A DNA stretch of 9,053 nt. Origin: an uncultured Candidatus Woesearchaeota archaeon (lineage in GTDB: Archaea; Nanobdellota; Nanobdellia; Woesearchaeales; 21-14-0-10-32-9). The notes under the pieces are model-generated. The model made no database searches and was not told the DNA's origin. It worked only from the letters and a program-made list of their open reading frames with translations. This document shows, piece by piece, positions 1 through 6,588 of the stretch. Position 1 is the stretch's first letter. Every line of letters begins with the position of its first letter. Position numbers and translations under genes: made by a program. The stretch lies in assembly GCA_903891505.1 (NCBI GenBank), contig CAITEO010000061.1, positions 1-9,053 on the forward strand, given 5' to 3'.

Positions 1-55
1 GTAGAGCACTTGACTTTTAATCAAGTGGTCGCGAGTTCGAATCTCGTCAGACCCG
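1..55 (+). tRNA. tRNA-Lys(UUU), 3' part (5' end outside window)
   Basis: The sequence starts inside the D arm (GTAGAGC). The anticodon stem CTTGA (9-13) pairs with TCAAG (21-25) around loop CTTTTAA, giving anticodon TTT at 16-18. The variable loop is 26-30. The T stem GCGAG (31-35) pairs with CTCGT (43-47) with one G-U, around the T loop TTCGAAT. The 3' acceptor strand CAGACCC is 48-54 with discriminator G55. No CCA is encoded: 56-58 reads TAC, so CCA would be added enzymatically. The 5' acceptor strand, expected to be GGGTCTG, lies before the window. The gene is on the same strand as the polymerase cluster, but nothing here shows co-transcription. Confidence 0.95.
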
Positions 56-75
56 TACTGGATGTACCGGTTCAT

Positions 76-90
76 AAAAAATAATTTAAG
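76..90 (+). promoter_or_regulatory. Possible TATA-box region for the rpoH operon
   Basis: This is an A/T-only stretch (AAAAAATAATTTAA-like) between the tRNA and the structured leader. An archaeal TATA element here would place transcription start about 25 nt downstream, near 101-115, which is where the leader element begins. It is not a canonical TTTATATA box, so the call rests on composition and position. Confidence 0.4.
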
Positions 91-100
91 CATAGTATTT

Positions 101-209
101 GGCGATTTTACTCGCTTCGTGGCTAAGCGTAGTGCATGTCGCACTCGGTGAGTACAGTCACTAAAGTTCCTGTATCCCTCAAGGGATACGGTCGAAAATG
201 TAATTGGGG
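101..209 (+). promoter_or_regulatory. Structured 5' leader RNA element, copy 1 (upstream of rpoH)
   Basis: This is the first of three related leader elements. A three-way junction is visible: TACTC (109-113) can pair with GAGTA (150-154), enclosing hairpins CGCTT (113-117)/AAGCG (125-129) and AGTGC (131-135)/GCACT (141-145); C113 can belong to only one of the first two helices. It is followed by the conserved strand AGTCACTAAAGTTCCTG (156-172), a perfect hairpin GTATCCC (172-178)/GGGATAC (183-189) with a 4-nt loop, and the core TACGGTCGAAAATGTA (187-202). The element ends at GGGG (206-209), 6 nt before the rpoH ATG. TTCC (167-170) can pair with GGAA (208-211) and so mask this ribosome binding site. 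Positions 156-202 match 42 of 47 bases of 8888-8934. The function is unknown; translational or attenuation control is inferred. Confidence 0.65.
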
Positions 210-215
210 AAAAAA

Positions 216-584
216 ATGGCAACAAAAGACTCGGTTAAAAAAGAAAAATCTGTTTCTAAAGAAAAGAGAATTAAGGTCAAAGTGGTCAAGGCAGTAAAAG
301 AAAAGCCTTTCAAAAAACCAAAATCACGAAGAGTGAGCAGGACAACAGGCAACAAATTAATTGTTGAACATGTGCTTGTTCCAATGCATACAAAACTAAG
401 TGAAAAAGAAGTAAAAGAACTTCTCGAGCACTACAAAATAAACATTAAGGAATTACCTAAGATTTACATCGACGATCCTGCAATAAGGCATCTCGACATA
501 AAAGAAAACGACGTAATCAAGATAACAAGAATAAGTCCTACGGCGGGAAAAATAGTATTCTACAGGGGGGTTATAGATGAATAA
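216..584 (+). CDS. rpoH: DNA-directed RNA polymerase subunit H (RpoH/Rpb5 C-terminal homologue)
   Basis: This small subunit of the archaeal polymerase is homologous to the C-terminal domain of eukaryotic Rpb5 and sits at the lower jaw near incoming DNA. The protein is 122 residues. The family domain begins around residue 45 and contains the typical VEHVLVPMH segment, the LLEHYKI helix, the ELPKIYIDDPAIR stretch and a C-terminal ITRISPTAGKIVFYRGV. The first 40 or so residues are an unusual Lys-rich, probably disordered extension; archaeal RpoH is commonly about 75-85 residues. ATG 216 is chosen over TTG 204 because GGGG (206-209) lies 6 nt before the ATG and would fall inside the coding region with the TTG start. 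The 3' end overlaps rpoB2 by 8 nt, which suggests coupled translation. Confidence 0.95.
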   Translation: MATKDSVKKEKSVSKEKRIKVKVVKAVKEKPFKKPKSRRVSRTTGNKLIVEHVLVPMHTKLSEKEVKELLEHYKINIKELPKIYIDDPAIRHLDIKENDVIKITRISPTAGKIVFYRGVIDE

Positions 585-2082
585 TCAAATCAATCTAATG
601 GAGATGCGGTCCAAGATTCTCTTGAGAAAGTACTTCGAAGAAAACTCCATTGTCCAATCTGACATAGAGTCATTCAACAAATTTGTTGACGAGGAACTTC
701 AGAAAATTGTGGAAGAGAACAAAGAGGTAGAACCAACAATCATCCCGACAAACGTCGAGGAATTCAAAATAAGACTTGATAGAATCTCAGTAACAAGGCC
801 TGAAATAACTGAAGCAGATGGATCAAAAAGAGATCTTCTTCCGTCAGAAGCAAGACTTAGAAAACTATCATATGCCGCGCCAATATTTCTAGAAATTTCA
901 GCTCATGTCAATGGAGTTCAACGAGAACAATTCAAGACGCAAATAGGAAATCTTCCTATAATGCTCAAGAGCAAATACTGTCATCTCAAAGGAAAAAATA
1001 GGGATGAATTAATGACGATGAATGAGGACCCTGAAGATCCAGGTGGTTACTTCGTAATAAATGGAACAGAAAAAGTCATTGTTGCAGTAGAGGATCTTGC
1101 AGCAAACAGATTTGTTGTTGATGAAGAATCAACAGGCGAGTACGTAGGAAAAATTTTCTCAGAGCAGGGATCATACAAAATTCCTCATCAAATTGAGAAA
1201 GGCAAGGACGAAATAATATACATAACTTTTACACGAGTAAAGAAAGTTCCATTAATAGTTGTCATAAAGGCACTCGGAATTTTAAGAGATGAAGATATAA
1301 TGAGATTGCTCGCTTTGCCGAACAGCTCAGAAGTTTTCATAAACCTCTACGAGTTTGTGGACATAAAAACAGAAGAAGATGCAATAGATTACATTGCAAA
1401 GAGCATAGGCATAACTCAGTCAAGGGAAGTTAGAATTGAAAGAGTAAAAGAAGTTCTTGACAAATACTTGCTTCCGCACATCGGAATGACTGAGGGACAT
1501 AGATTACTAAAAGCTCAGAACCTCTGCAAATACATGAAGACATACCTAAGAACAGTTGCAGGAGAACTTCCAATAGAGGACAAAGATCACTATGCAAACA
1601 AGAGAATAAAACTATCAGGAGATCTTCTAGCTGATTTATTCAGAGTTAACATGAAAGTTTTGATAGGAGATTTACTCTACAATTTCCAAAGAATTGTCAA
1701 GAGAGGAAAATTCCCGAGCATCAAAGTAATAATTAGAGAAAAATTACTCACGCAAAGAATTTACAGTAGCATGGCAACAGGAAATTGGGTTGGTGCTAGA
1801 AAAGGAATTAGCCAGAGAATAGAGAGGCTAAACTTCATCCAGATGCTATCCGCTCTGCAAAGAGTAATAAGTCCTCTTAGTTCAAGTCAAGAAAACTTCC
1901 AAGCAAGAGCATTGCATCCAACACACTTAGGCAGACTTTGCATGAGTGAGACTCCTGAAGGAACAAATATTGGACTTAGAAAAAACGTAGCATTGTTATC
2001 AAAAGTTTCAAATGAAGTTAACGAAGAAGAGCTTCTTGTGAAACTAAAAAATATGGGGCTCGAGACGGTGAAGGTAAAATGA
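577..2082 (+). CDS. rpoB2: DNA-directed RNA polymerase subunit B'' (N-terminal half of B)
   Basis: This is the N-terminal half of the second-largest polymerase subunit (Rpb2/bacterial beta homologue), forming the lobe and protrusion and contributing to the fork. Its 501 residues match the usual archaeal B'' size. Visible hallmarks are IGNLPIMLKSKYCHL, then DPGGYFVINGTEKVIVAVEDL (D154 onward), the DHYANKRIKLSGDLL segment, and near the C-terminus HPTHLGRLCMSETPEGTNIGL (447-467), the equivalent of the family's HPTQ.GR.CP.ETPEG.N.GL block. The start ATG is preceded by GGGGGG (565-570) with 6-nt spacing. It overlaps rpoH by 8 nt and rpoB1 by 4 nt (ATGA). The split from B' is natural: B' has its own start with a GGTGA-like signal, and both halves are full length, so this is not a frameshift. 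Confidence 0.97.
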   Translation: MNNQINLMEMRSKILLRKYFEENSIVQSDIESFNKFVDEELQKIVEENKEVEPTIIPTNVEEFKIRLDRISVTRPEITEADGSKRDLLPSEARLRKLSYAAPIFLEISAHVNGVQREQFKTQIGNLPIMLKSKYCHLKGKNRDELMTMNEDPEDPGGYFVINGTEKVIVAVEDLAANRFVVDEESTGEYVGKIFSEQGSYKIPHQIEKGKDEIIYITFTRVKKVPLIVVIKALGILRDEDIMRLLALPNSSEVFINLYEFVDIKTEEDAIDYIAKSIGITQSREVRIERVKEVLDKYLLPHIGMTEGHRLLKAQNLCKYMKTYLRTVAGELPIEDKDHYANKRIKLSGDLLADLFRVNMKVLIGDLLYNFQRIVKRGKFPSIKVIIREKLLTQRIYSSMATGNWVGARKGISQRIERLNFIQMLSALQRVISPLSSSQENFQARALHPTHLGRLCMSETPEGTNIGLRKNVALLSKVSNEVNEEELLVKLKNMGLETVKVK

Positions 2083-3884
2083 CTGACGTATTCATGGATA
2101 ATAAATTTGTGGGAACAGTAAAAAACCCGGCAGAATTTGTCGACCAGATAATTTCTGATAGAAGACTTGGCAGAATACAAATAGACACAAACGTGCTATA
2201 TGTTGAACTCGAGGATAAGATAATAATAGAAACTTCCAGAGGAAGATCAATAAGACCTCTTGTCGTTGTAAAAGATGGCAAGTCAACACTCACTGAAAAA
2301 CATCTTCAACAGCTTGAGAAAGGAGAAATATCATGGTCTGATCTTTTGAAACAAGGAGTAATAGAATATCTTGATTCAACAGAAGAGGAAAGTTCACTAA
2401 TAGCATTTACTGATGCAGAAATAACTCCTGACCATACTCATCTTGAAATAAGTCCAATAGCAACAGTTGGACTCACAACAAGCCTTGTTCCATTCGGAAA
2501 CTTCAACCAAGGAGTACGTCTAAACCAAGGAGCAAAAAACCAGAAGCAAGCAATCGGATTTTACGCATCAAACTTCCTTGTAAGAATGGACATGGATGTA
2601 AACCTTCTGCATTACCCTCAGAACCCAATCGTCAAATCAATAATGCACGACGTATCTGAGTACGGAAAACATCCTGCAGGACAAAACGTAATTCTTGCAG
2701 TTATGAGTTACAAAGGTTACAACATGGAAGATAGTATTGTAATCAACAAAGGCTCAATAGAAAGAGGACTTGGAAGATCAACATACTTCAGACCAATAGT
2801 CGCTGAAGAGCTAAGATACTCAGGCGGACTTATGGATGAAATAACAATTCCAGACAAGGAAGTTCGAGGCTACAGATCAGAGCACGACTACAGATTCCTT
2901 GAAGGAGATGGAATAATATTCTCAGAAGCGAAAGTCAACGAGGGCGATGTAATAATAGGCAAAGTCAGCCCTCCAAGATTCCTTAGCAGTATGGAAGAGT
3001 ACAGCCTTGCTGGAGATACAAGAAGAGAATCATCACTCGCGCTCAAGCACGGAGAAAAAGGAGTTGTCGATTTCGTTTCTATAACTGAAAGTGAAGAAGG
3101 AAACAAATTAATTCAGGTAAGACTAAGAGAACAAAGAATTCCTGAAATAGGAGATAAGTTTACTTCAAGACACGGACAAAAAGGAGTAATTAGTATAGTT
3201 GTTCCAGAACAAGACATACCATTTACATCATCTGGTCTAAAACCTGATATAGTTTTCAGTCCACACGGAATACCTACAAGAATGACAGTTGCTCACATGC
3301 TTGAATTACTTGCAGGAAAAGTCGGTGCACTAAGCGGAAGATTCATTGATGCAACAATGTTCGAATCAGAAAAAGAAGATGACATAAGAAAAGAACTTCT
3401 AACATTCGGCTTCAAAGAAGATGGAACAGAAACTATGTACAATGGAATAACAGGCGAACAATACAACGTGCAGATATTCATAGGCAACATGTACTACTTG
3501 AAGTTAAGACACATGGTAGCAAACAAAATCCACAGCCGTGCACGTGGACCAATCCAACTACTCACAAGGCAACCTACAGAAGGTCGTGCAAAAGAAGGCG
3601 GACTTAGACTTGGAGAAATGGAGAAGGATACATTTGTAGCTCACGGAGCATCATTAACTCTAAAAGAGAGATTCGACCCTGACAAAGTAGTTGTTCCAAT
3701 TTGCGAACGATCAGGACTCGTCGGATACTATGATGCAAAGAGAAACAACAGAGCAATCTCACCAATTTATGATGAGGAATCAGAGATGTCTGACATCGAA
3801 ATAAGTTATGCTTTCAAGCTTTTGCTCGATGAGTTCAAATCACTCGGTGTTTATCCGAAGATAAAATTGAGGAGTAAGTTTTAG
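2079..3884 (+). CDS. rpoB1: DNA-directed RNA polymerase subunit B' (C-terminal half of B)
   Basis: This is the C-terminal half of the B subunit, holding the wall, hybrid-binding region and the C-terminal clamp/anchor. It is 601 residues, normal for archaeal B'. Conserved blocks are GKHPAGQN, GYNMEDSIVINKGSIERGLGRS (213 onward; E217 and D218 belong to the acidic pair near the active site), GDKFTSRHGQKGV (358-370, with the two nucleic-acid-contacting lysines K360 and K368), and TRQPTEGRAKEGGLRLGEME. The C-terminus SYAFKLLLDEFKSLGVYPKIKL is the family tail. The usual C-terminal zinc finger CX2C-X15-CX2C is kept in spacing but reads C542, S545, S561, Y564, so three of four ligands are gone. GGTGAAGG (2067-2074) serves as ribosome binding site inside the end of rpoB2. 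Confidence 0.97.
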   Translation: MTDVFMDNKFVGTVKNPAEFVDQIISDRRLGRIQIDTNVLYVELEDKIIIETSRGRSIRPLVVVKDGKSTLTEKHLQQLEKGEISWSDLLKQGVIEYLDSTEEESSLIAFTDAEITPDHTHLEISPIATVGLTTSLVPFGNFNQGVRLNQGAKNQKQAIGFYASNFLVRMDMDVNLLHYPQNPIVKSIMHDVSEYGKHPAGQNVILAVMSYKGYNMEDSIVINKGSIERGLGRSTYFRPIVAEELRYSGGLMDEITIPDKEVRGYRSEHDYRFLEGDGIIFSEAKVNEGDVIIGKVSPPRFLSSMEEYSLAGDTRRESSLALKHGEKGVVDFVSITESEEGNKLIQVRLREQRIPEIGDKFTSRHGQKGVISIVVPEQDIPFTSSGLKPDIVFSPHGIPTRMTVAHMLELLAGKVGALSGRFIDATMFESEKEDDIRKELLTFGFKEDGTETMYNGITGEQYNVQIFIGNMYYLKLRHMVANKIHSRARGPIQLLTRQPTEGRAKEGGLRLGEMEKDTFVAHGASLTLKERFDPDKVVVPICERSGLVGYYDAKRNNRAISPIYDEESEMSDIEISYAFKLLLDEFKSLGVYPKIKLRSKF

Positions 3885-3889
3885 GTGAT
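3883..3889 (+). promoter_or_regulatory. Ribosome binding site of rpoA1
   Basis: AGGTGAT matches the complement of the archaeal 16S rRNA 3' tail and lies 5 nt before ATG 3895. It overlaps the last two bases of the rpoB1 stop codon. It fixes the rpoA1 start and contrasts with the GGGG-type sites of rpoH, rpoB2 and rpoA2. Confidence 0.85.
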
Positions 3890-3894
3890 TACAA

Positions 3895-6492
3895 ATGGAT
3901 AATACAAAACCAGTTTACAAATACGTTGATTCAATAGAATTCGGCCTATTGTCTCCTAAGATGATAGAGAATATGGCTAAAGCAAAAATAGTAACGCCTG
4001 AACTTTACGACAAAGAAGGATACCCGGTAGATGGTGGACTTATGGACGTAAGACTAGGAGTTATAGATCCTGGACTTCGGTGTAAAACAGATGGTCAAAA
4101 ACTAAAAGAGAGTTTCGGCCACTTCGGATACTTAGAACTTGCAAGACCAGTTGTACACATATCATTTGTAAGTGTATTACTTGATTTACTAAGATCAACA
4201 TGTAGAATATGCGGAAGAATACTAATTCCTAAAGAAAAGATAAAAGCGTACATGGAGATTCTCGACAAAATAACTCTTGAACAAGGACTTACAGAAAGAC
4301 GTGATAAAATCAAGATGATAATAGCTGATTTGAAAACAATTCAGACATGTCCATACTGCAAAGCAAAACAACAGAAGATAACAATCGAGAAACCTTCAAC
4401 ATATATGGAAGAAGATAGAAGAATTTCTCCAATTGAAGTTAGATCAAGACTTGAAAGAATACCAGACGATGACTTAGCAGTGTTTGGAATAAATCCAAAA
4501 GTTGCAAGACCAGAATGGATGGTACTTACAGTTCTTCCAATTCCACCAGTTACAATAAGACCATCAATCACACTTGAAACTGGAGAGAGAAGCGAAGATG
4601 ATCTGACACATAAGCTCGGAGATATTGTAAGAATCAACCAGAGATTATTCGAAAACATAAACGCTGGAGCCCCAGAAATAATAATAGAAGATCTATGGGA
4701 CTTATTACAATACCATGTAACAACATTCTTCGACAACGAAGTTAGTCAGTTGCCCCCTGCAAGACACAGATCAAACCAGCCACTTAAAACACTTGCAACA
4801 AGAATCAAAAGCAAGGAAGGAAGAATAAGAAAGAACCTAGCTGGAAAAAGAACAAACTTCTCAGCGAGAACTGTTATTAGTCCTGACCCAAAAATTGATA
4901 TCAATGAAGTTGGAGTTCCAATGGTAATCGCGATGAAACTAACAGTTCCTGAAAGAGTAACTGAATGGAACATGGATTACCTAAAAAAATTCATCGAAAG
5001 AGGATCAGAAACATATCCAGGATCAAACTATGTACTTAGACCTGATGGAAAAAGAAAGAGAGTAACAAACGAAACAAAAGAACAATTACTCGAAGAAATC
5101 CAACCAGGATTCATAGTCGAGAGACACTTGATGGATGGAGACATTGCACTATTCAACAGACAGCCAAGCCTACACAGAATGAGCATGATGTGCCATCGAG
5201 TAAAAGTTCTACCAGGACTAACACTTAGATTAAACCCTGCAGTATGTGAACCATACAACGCGGATTTCGATGGAGACGAAATGAACCTTCATATTCCTCA
5301 AACAGAGGAAGCACGTGCTGAAGCTGAAATTTTAATGCAGGTACAAACACAAATAATAAGTCCAAGATACGGACTTAGTATAATTGCCTGCCTGCAAGAT
5401 GGAATATCAGGAAACTACCTCTTAACAAGAGAAGGATTCAAAGTTTCAAGAAAAGATGCAATAGATTTACTTGCATCATCAGGAATAGAAGACTTTGACA
5501 AATTACCAAAAAAAGAAATGGTCACAGGCAAAGAAATATTCTCTAGCATACTTCCTGAAGACTTTAACTTCGAGGGAAGATCTAGAATGTTCAACAAAAA
5601 TCCAAGTGATCCTGATTCAATTGTTAAGATAGTTAATGGTAAGCTAGTTTCAGGAGTAATGGATTCCAATAATCTTGGAGCTGGATCAGGACTATTGCTA
5701 AGAACGCTTCATAAAAAATATGGAGCAGACGAAATTGTTATTTTCATCAGAAAAATAAACGGTCTCGGAACTGAAGTTCTAACAAAATATGGGTTCACGT
5801 CTAAAATCTCAGATATTGATCTGGGAAAAGAAGCAAGAGCAAATGTAAATGGCGCGCTTGATGCAGCAGAAAATGATGTTGTTAAACTAATTGAGAGTTT
5901 CAAAGCAGGAACACTCGAACCTCTACCAGGAAGAAACCTAACAGAAACACTAGAACTTAGAATACTCGAAAGATTGAACAAAGCTAGAAACGAATCTGGT
6001 AAGCTAGTAGAAGCAGCAGCATCCCAGACAAGCAATACAATGGTCATGGTTAGATCTGGATCTCGTGGAAACATAATCAACGTAGCTCAGATGGCTGCGT
6101 GCGTCGGACAGCAAGCTCTTCGAGGGGGCAGAATAAGTCGAGGCTACCAAAGAAGATCACTTTCCTGTTTCAAGAAAGACGACCTTGGCGCAGAAGCAAG
6201 AGGATTCATAAGACACGGATTCAAAGCAGGATTAAAACCACAGGAAATGTTCTTCATGGCAATGACTGGAAGAGACAGTCTGATGGATACTGCACTTAGA
6301 ACGCCTAAATCTGGATACTTATACAGAAGACTTGCAAATGCGTTGCAAGACTTGAAAGTAGAGTATGACTTTACTGTAAGAGATGCATCAAAGAAGATAG
6401 TTCAATTCAGCTACGGCGAGGATGGACTTGATGTATCAAGAACAGAAGGTGGAAAGATCAACGTAAAAAACATAATCGATTCAGTCGAATAA
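3895..6492 (+). CDS. rpoA1: DNA-directed RNA polymerase subunit A' (N-terminal part of largest subunit)
   Basis: This is the N-terminal two thirds of the largest subunit, carrying the clamp core, active site and bridge-helix region. Its 865 residues fit archaeal A'. The catalytic motif NADFDGDEMN lies at 455-464, with Mg-binding D457, D459 and D461. Other hallmarks are GHFGYLELARPVVH (75-88), RPSITLETGERSEDDLTHKL, PPARHRSNQPLKTL, GKRTNFSARTVISPDP and FNRQPSLHRMSMM. The second zinc cluster is intact (C103, C106, C152, C155). The first, normally CX2C-X6-CX2H, reads C63, D66, S73, H76, so two cysteines are lost at unchanged spacing. The stop codon is followed by 96 nt with a structured leader before rpoA2, so the two halves of this subunit are not translationally coupled by overlap. 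No intein is present. Confidence 0.97.
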   Translation: MDNTKPVYKYVDSIEFGLLSPKMIENMAKAKIVTPELYDKEGYPVDGGLMDVRLGVIDPGLRCKTDGQKLKESFGHFGYLELARPVVHISFVSVLLDLLRSTCRICGRILIPKEKIKAYMEILDKITLEQGLTERRDKIKMIIADLKTIQTCPYCKAKQQKITIEKPSTYMEEDRRISPIEVRSRLERIPDDDLAVFGINPKVARPEWMVLTVLPIPPVTIRPSITLETGERSEDDLTHKLGDIVRINQRLFENINAGAPEIIIEDLWDLLQYHVTTFFDNEVSQLPPARHRSNQPLKTLATRIKSKEGRIRKNLAGKRTNFSARTVISPDPKIDINEVGVPMVIAMKLTVPERVTEWNMDYLKKFIERGSETYPGSNYVLRPDGKRKRVTNETKEQLLEEIQPGFIVERHLMDGDIALFNRQPSLHRMSMMCHRVKVLPGLTLRLNPAVCEPYNADFDGDEMNLHIPQTEEARAEAEILMQVQTQIISPRYGLSIIACLQDGISGNYLLTREGFKVSRKDAIDLLASSGIEDFDKLPKKEMVTGKEIFSSILPEDFNFEGRSRMFNKNPSDPDSIVKIVNGKLVSGVMDSNNLGAGSGLLLRTLHKKYGADEIVIFIRKINGLGTEVLTKYGFTSKISDIDLGKEARANVNGALDAAENDVVKLIESFKAGTLEPLPGRNLTETLELRILERLNKARNESGKLVEAAASQTSNTMVMVRSGSRGNIINVAQMAACVGQQALRGGRISRGYQRRSLSCFKKDDLGAEARGFIRHGFKAGLKPQEMFFMAMTGRDSLMDTALRTPKSGYLYRRLANALQDLKVEYDFTVRDASKKIVQFSYGEDGLDVSRTEGGKINVKNIIDSVE

Positions 6493-6520
6493 AAAAAGGA
6501 GAAACTGAAAAAATAAAATT

Positions 6521-6581
6521 AGGCGATTGAGCGCAAAGCGAATGTCGCCTGTCGGGGGGTACGGCCGAAAACGTACAGGGG
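6521..6581 (+). promoter_or_regulatory. Structured leader RNA element, copy 2 (between rpoA1 and rpoA2)
   Basis: A 5' hairpin is formed by AGGCGA (6521-6526) and TCGCCT (6545-6550), with inner CGC (6532-6534)/GCG (6538-6540) and loop AAA. The segment TGAGCGCAAAGCGAATG resembles the one in copy 3 (TGAGCGTGAGCGAATG, 8802-8817). The core TACGGCCGAAAACGTACA (6560-6577) is identical over 18 bases to 8919-8936. CCTGT (6548-6552) can instead pair with ACAGG (6575-6579), covering part of the GGGG (6578-6581) that lies 7 nt before ATG 6589. The two pairings share bases 6548-6550 and exclude each other. The AT-rich upstream stretch 6509-6520 could be a weak promoter. The three-way-junction part seen in copies 1 and 3 is absent. 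Confidence 0.6.
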
Positions 6582-6588
6582 AATGAAA

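Noticed and set aside
57..71. Hairpin ACTGG/CCGGT after the tRNA as a terminator
   Set aside because: It is only 5 bp with a G-U pair and no T-run directly follows, so it is too weak to call.
101..209. Self-cleaving ribozyme in the leader elements
   Set aside because: I compared the conserved strands with the hammerhead core (CUGANGA ... GAAA); no CTGANGA is present, and no other ribozyme core was recognisable.
204..215. TTG at 204 as the rpoH start
   Set aside because: It would place the GGGG ribosome binding site inside the gene; ATG 216 has proper spacing and mirrors the rpoA2 layout.
577..3884. Frameshifted single rpoB gene
   Set aside because: Both parts have normal B'' and B' lengths, proper starts and a 4-nt ATGA overlap. 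The split at this point is natural in many archaea.
4341..4736. Long minus-strand ORFs across the polymerase genes (for example 131 codons here)
   Set aside because: They lie antisense to highly conserved coding sequence, have no ribosome binding sites or recognisable domains, and arise from the codon bias of the plus-strand genes.
6583..6588. ATG at 6583 as the rpoA2 start
   Set aside because: Only 1 nt separates it from the G-run; ATG 6589 two codons later has 7-nt spacing.
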